A DNA stretch of 64,000 nt from Bostrychus sinensis (taxonomy: Eukaryota; Chordata; Actinopteri; Gobiiformes; Eleotridae), in the NCBI GenBank assembly GCA_020698575.1, contig CM036239.1, positions 14,188,263 through 14,252,262 of the forward strand, given 5' to 3'. The notes under the pieces were generated by a model. The model was given only the letters and a program-made list of their open reading frames with translations, was not told the origin of the DNA and searched no databases. Positions 60,355-64,000 of this stretch are shown here, one piece after another (position 1 is the first letter of the stretch; each line of letters opens with the position of its first letter). A program made the position numbers and the translations under genes.

Positions 60355-62511
60355 CTATGGCATCAAAAAGTGGTGACAATATTTAATCACACAGGTGTGC
60401 TTGTTGTCATTAGACAGGGCATTAAGCCAAAAGAATAATATAGTGGGTTTGTGGACCCATGTTCTACCAAAAAATGATTAGGTGCAACATTTGTGAATTT
60501 ATTTTCATTTGTGAAAATAGTGTATAACCTATATAGTAATACTGGCTTCTGGCCTCCATCTGAGTTTTTGACAAAGTAGAATGTAAAGGCAACCAATAGG
60601 GTTGAAATTTGGGATTTGAGTGGATCTTTGCAAATACATGATACATATTTGCACAGAGATGAATTTATTGTCCACTCCTGGGATGATAAAACGGTCCTAA
60701 ATGCTCCATTTGTGAATATTTATTTTCCCTGTTAAACCTTTTTGGCACTGTGTTAGCAAACACCTCAAGGCTACAGACAAGGGAACCTCCAAAAAGTGTA
60801 CTTTAATATCTATGATCTATGTTAAATTTCTTCTGTCCCTACACAAGACCCATTAGAATCTCAGGTTTTATGTAAAGCAACCTCCAGGAGGGTTGTATAT
60901 ATGTTCACAGTATTATTAAATTATAAAATATTTTCCCGCACATACTTGTCCATATGAACACAGTCCTTCTCCAGGGAGCAGTCAGACCTGCAGCTTTGTG
61001 AAATCAGGCTGTATTGCCATTATCACATTACTGGGTTAACATTATGTGGTGTACAGTAGACAGTGCTTCAGATAATTCAGCCTAATTGAATGAAAGCTCT
61101 CAGTACCAATCACACTAGGGATATGGAACATTAATTGACATTTGCTGAAGCCAAACAAAGGACAGTAGAGCAGTAACGCTCAGTTAAACATATTAATATC
61201 TAGAATAAATTGTCCTTTTCAATTTCTTATTGATTTGAAAATGAGTTAAACACAAAATCAATCAAGATGTAAAACAAAATTGTGATTTATGTGAATTTAT
61301 TGAAACTAGTTATATCTGATTAGTGCTAGACAGTAGAGTAGGATTCAAGTCTAGAAGCATCTGCAGCAGGCTCTTGTGGCATCTGCACTTGTGAAAGTGG
61401 AAAGGCCCTTATTGTAGCGCTTCTCTTCATCCTGCTCTTCATCGTCTTCATTGTGAAGCCACACAAGACCAGGCCATTCTCACCTCCTCTGGTATTAACA
61501 ACGGCAGAACTGTGGGGGTTAAACTGTAAGAGTATGTTTGCTGAGCTGTGTTAGCAGCAGCAGTATGGGGTACGTGCACTGGGACGAGCCTCCACAGCCT
61601 TATTCCACTCCTGCTGCTGTCTTTCCATCTGAGTGAACCTCAGTGCAATGATGGAATGACCTGGACTTGATCTTTGAGGGCAACATGCCTGATGGTTCCT
61701 GCAGATTGATAAATTGATTCAAAACTATTACCATGGTAAAAAAGCAATAAGGTCATAAAAATGGGATCGGTCCAGGCCAGCAAAGTAAATCCATGGCATT
61801 TGAAAGAACGGGGGTGGCAGTCCAGGAGATACCGTGCATGAGCTGGAATGAGAGAGCAAGAAATGACTTTGAAGAGCTCATCATCTTCAATCTATTTTTC
61901 CTGCCTGTGCTCCATGCCGCTGCATAGAGGCACTTCATTACAGAGGGAATAACTGTACACAGGCAGAGCCTGAGCCCAGCCCACTGATTCCCTGCGGGCC
62001 CTCAGGGGCCCTGAGCTGGTTAATACCTCATCACTGGCTTCATTGAACACTTTAATCTGCACTCCTGTGATCAATAGAATCCCGCTGTAAATTAAAAGGG
62101 CCATTTCATGTAATCAACCCTGTTAATGCTCATTCTGAAAACCATTATTTGTAGAAGGTATTTAGAGGAAAATTGCCACAGTGACAAGCCCCCCCGCTTT
62201 CCTTCTGCTTCCCCTGCTCTGTCCGTGTTCTGACAGAGATTACCAGCAGTCAGCTTTGGGCGACTGGTCGCCATGTCAGGATGAGAGACAGATGGAGTAA
62301 TAGGTCCATGGGACAGTAGTGATGGTGAAGGGTGAAAAGCAAAGGGAGGTGTGACCCGATGAAGAAGGACAGAGTCTGTTGGTGTAAAGTCCAAACTGGA
62401 GTGGGTGTATGTGTGGAGCCATGGGACGAGTGCATGGATAGGAGATGTGATGCACTGGGTAGGAAGCAAAGGAAGTAAGCAGCTGTGCCTCGACTGCTCG
62501 TGCATCCACTA
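60355..62511. other. unique non-coding stretch
   Basis: No gene. A candidate regulatory block at 61860-62160 is listed separately. Frames on minus at 62092-62505 and 61753-62104 have no motif. Confidence 0.4.
61860..62160. promoter_or_regulatory. candidate conserved non-coding block
   Basis: Complex sequence with TTCATTACAG, GCGGGCCCTCAGGGGCCCTG (two GGGCCC words in inverted order), TCATTGAACACTTTAATCTG and GCTGTAAATTAAAAGGGCC. Repeat-free and without a coding frame that fits. Enhancer-like by texture only. Confidence 0.33.
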
Positions 62512-62538
62512 CACACATACACACACCACATGCACACG

Positions 62539-62600
<62 letters not shown>
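62512..62600 (+). repeat. (AC)n microsatellite
   Basis: About 89 bases of AC/CA repeat, with GC and TG interruptions in the first 30 bases and perfect afterwards. All ORFs crossing it contain only repeated Thr-His or Cys-Val translation. Confidence 0.95.
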
Positions 62601-62601
<1 letters not shown>

Positions 62602-64000
62602 CCCAGCGAAAATGAAATTTTCCAGGCTCCTATTTCTGCAGCAAATTCAATTACGTGAGGCACTTGTACAAAGAGCTGTGACTTTCCTGATGGTGAGATT
62701 GGAAAGATCTGATGGCGGCAGACAGTGAATAAGAGGACAGGGTTGTGGCAGGCCAGGTGGGGCAGCACCACACAAAAACAATAAGAGTGATTTGGACAGT
62801 GAAAGAGCGATAGGACCCGTGATAAAAGGTTAGCAGTTTAGAAAAGTTCTATCGCATTATCTTCCTCTTATATAAAGTGAACCAACACATTATGGGATGG
62901 CAGCATCTTGACCCCACACTGTGCTGTGATTTACAAATGGCTACTGTCAATACACATGAGTCATCCTCCATCACATATTGTATTGTAGCTGCGATGATAA
63001 ATAGAAGTTGAGACAGCAGGATATTAACATTGCACACTCACATGAAGCAGAAACAACACTTTACATGTGTACTTGTATATCAGAAACAGACAACAAAACA
63101 AAACAACAGAAATGAGCAAACAGTGTCAACCTGACAGCATTTAACCAATAGGACAAGTAGTTTCCCAACTCAACTTTATTGCAAATATGTACATGTGCAT
63201 CAGAATAACAATATACTATTTAATTTATGTATATTTCTTAAAAAATAAGAAATCAGTTTTTAATCAGTTGTAATCATGTTGCATTTGGTTGATCCTGTTC
63301 TTGGAGCTCATGGAACAAGGATGGTGTCTAAATTATAGTACATTTGTAAAATGTTTGTTTCCTTGATAATATCTCCGACCATCAGAGGATGATGGGTGCC
63401 CCCTGTGTCACTGCTGTGGTCTGTTCTGGCTGGCCTCTGGAAAATGTGTCCCGTCTGGTAATCCTAATTGCCTGCACCTCATTTTCACTGTGTGCTTTTG
63501 CTTTAATTTCTCTGTCCACAGTCACAGCACTGCAGCTTTACCTCAAAGGAAGGAGGGATCCAGAGTATTTGATTTCAATTTTGGGCAAACCCCAAGGTGC
63601 ACTTCATAAGCACAATTCATGTTTTACAAGGAGATGGGTGTCAAGGGGAGATGAAAGTTATTATAGTTGTATCTTAAAATGTCAGCAATATTCAGTTTCG
63701 TTCAAACAACTCTGAATATACTTTATATCCCTATATGATACAATGCTGACAACAACAGACCCATTTTCAGGAAACAATGGTACCAATTTATACTGTGTCA
63801 AACATTTGGAAAATCTTTATTAATTGCTTGCTTGTATTTTTGGTGTTCATTTACAGTGTCATGCATGTCATTGCTTTCAGTGGAACAGTCAAACATCTGA
63901 ATTCTCCCAGTTCACTGTATTTAAGACTACATATATTGTAAGCTATTTAGTAATTTAAAATGCACATTTCATATTTTCTCAATAATTCTTTTACATTTTT
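62601..64000. other. unique non-coding stretch to the window end
   Basis: No gene. The 108-codon plus frame at 63389-63715 has no domain I recognise. 63390-63550 is complex sequence of possible regulatory type. A short CAACTCAACTTTATTGC at 63168-63184 resembles the outermost tail of an antisense L2 but is too short to call. Confidence 0.4.

Noticed and set aside
62250..62771. 173-codon minus ORF and its overlapping partners
   Set aside because: Carried open by the AC/GT microsatellite; three overlapping frames on both strands share the same cause.
63168..63184. CAACTCAACTTTATTGC as another antisense L2 tail
   Set aside because: Only about 15 bases match and no L2 body follows on either side.
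1..64000. Prokaryotic-style features (operons, Shine-Dalgarno sites, CRISPR arrays, terminators)
   Set aside because: Repeat content and codon-poor structure are vertebrate; the only regular direct-repeat array (15.76-17.29 kb) has no spacers and is a minisatellite.

Overview
The window looks like teleost (probably spiny-rayed fish) nuclear DNA. The evidence is the repeat content: 3' ends of L2-type LINEs with fish-style tails, short non-autonomous hAT elements, Tc1/mariner-like MITEs, a tRNA-derived SINE, a degenerate Ty3/gypsy-type gag, and many GT, GA and AT microsatellites. No host protein-coding gene, rRNA or convincing functional tRNA gene is visible. Open frames are short, overlap one another and lack domain signatures, except where they fall in transposon remains. 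The window is best read as intergenic or long-intron DNA. Family names come from recognised sequence features, not from a database search.

Layout. 1-11.6 kb is mostly unique sequence with a (GT)n/G27 tract at 2.1 kb, a CTCF-like motif at 7.67 kb and one degraded dispersed repeat at 9.95 kb. 11.6-15.2 kb carries a Tc1/mariner-like MITE, an antisense L2 3' end and a hAT MITE with near-perfect 8-bp target duplications. 15.76-17.29 kb is a large minisatellite of 11-bp units with higher-order order, followed by A37. 17.4-31 kb is mostly unique, with a palindromic MITE at 22 kb, an L2 tail at 23.3 kb and a near-perfect 28-bp-stem hairpin at 27.24 kb. 31.2-36.5 kb has a 5'-truncated L2 with an intact C-terminal frame, hAT remnants, a SINE and a 39-bp tandem repeat. 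38-44.6 kb is mixed, with hAT-type ends at 41.5 and 42.27 kb. 46.79-48.31 kb is a foldback element that is almost one complete palindrome. 50.03 kb is (AT)n. 52.6-53.4 kb is an antisense gypsy-type gag relic. 53.8-64 kb holds a small inverted-repeat element, a second copy of the 33-kb hAT family, and poly-T, TG and AC tracts.

Between the repeats lie compositionally complex stretches rich in homeodomain-type TAATTA, TCF-type CTTTGAT and octamer-like words (for example 1.4, 5.3, 13.8, 25.1, 50.6-51.4 and 62.0 kb). They resemble vertebrate conserved non-coding regulatory DNA, but conservation cannot be tested from one sequence. The best candidates for something undescribed are the 1.5-kb giant palindrome, the 61-nt precursor-like hairpin and the ordered 11-bp minisatellite.
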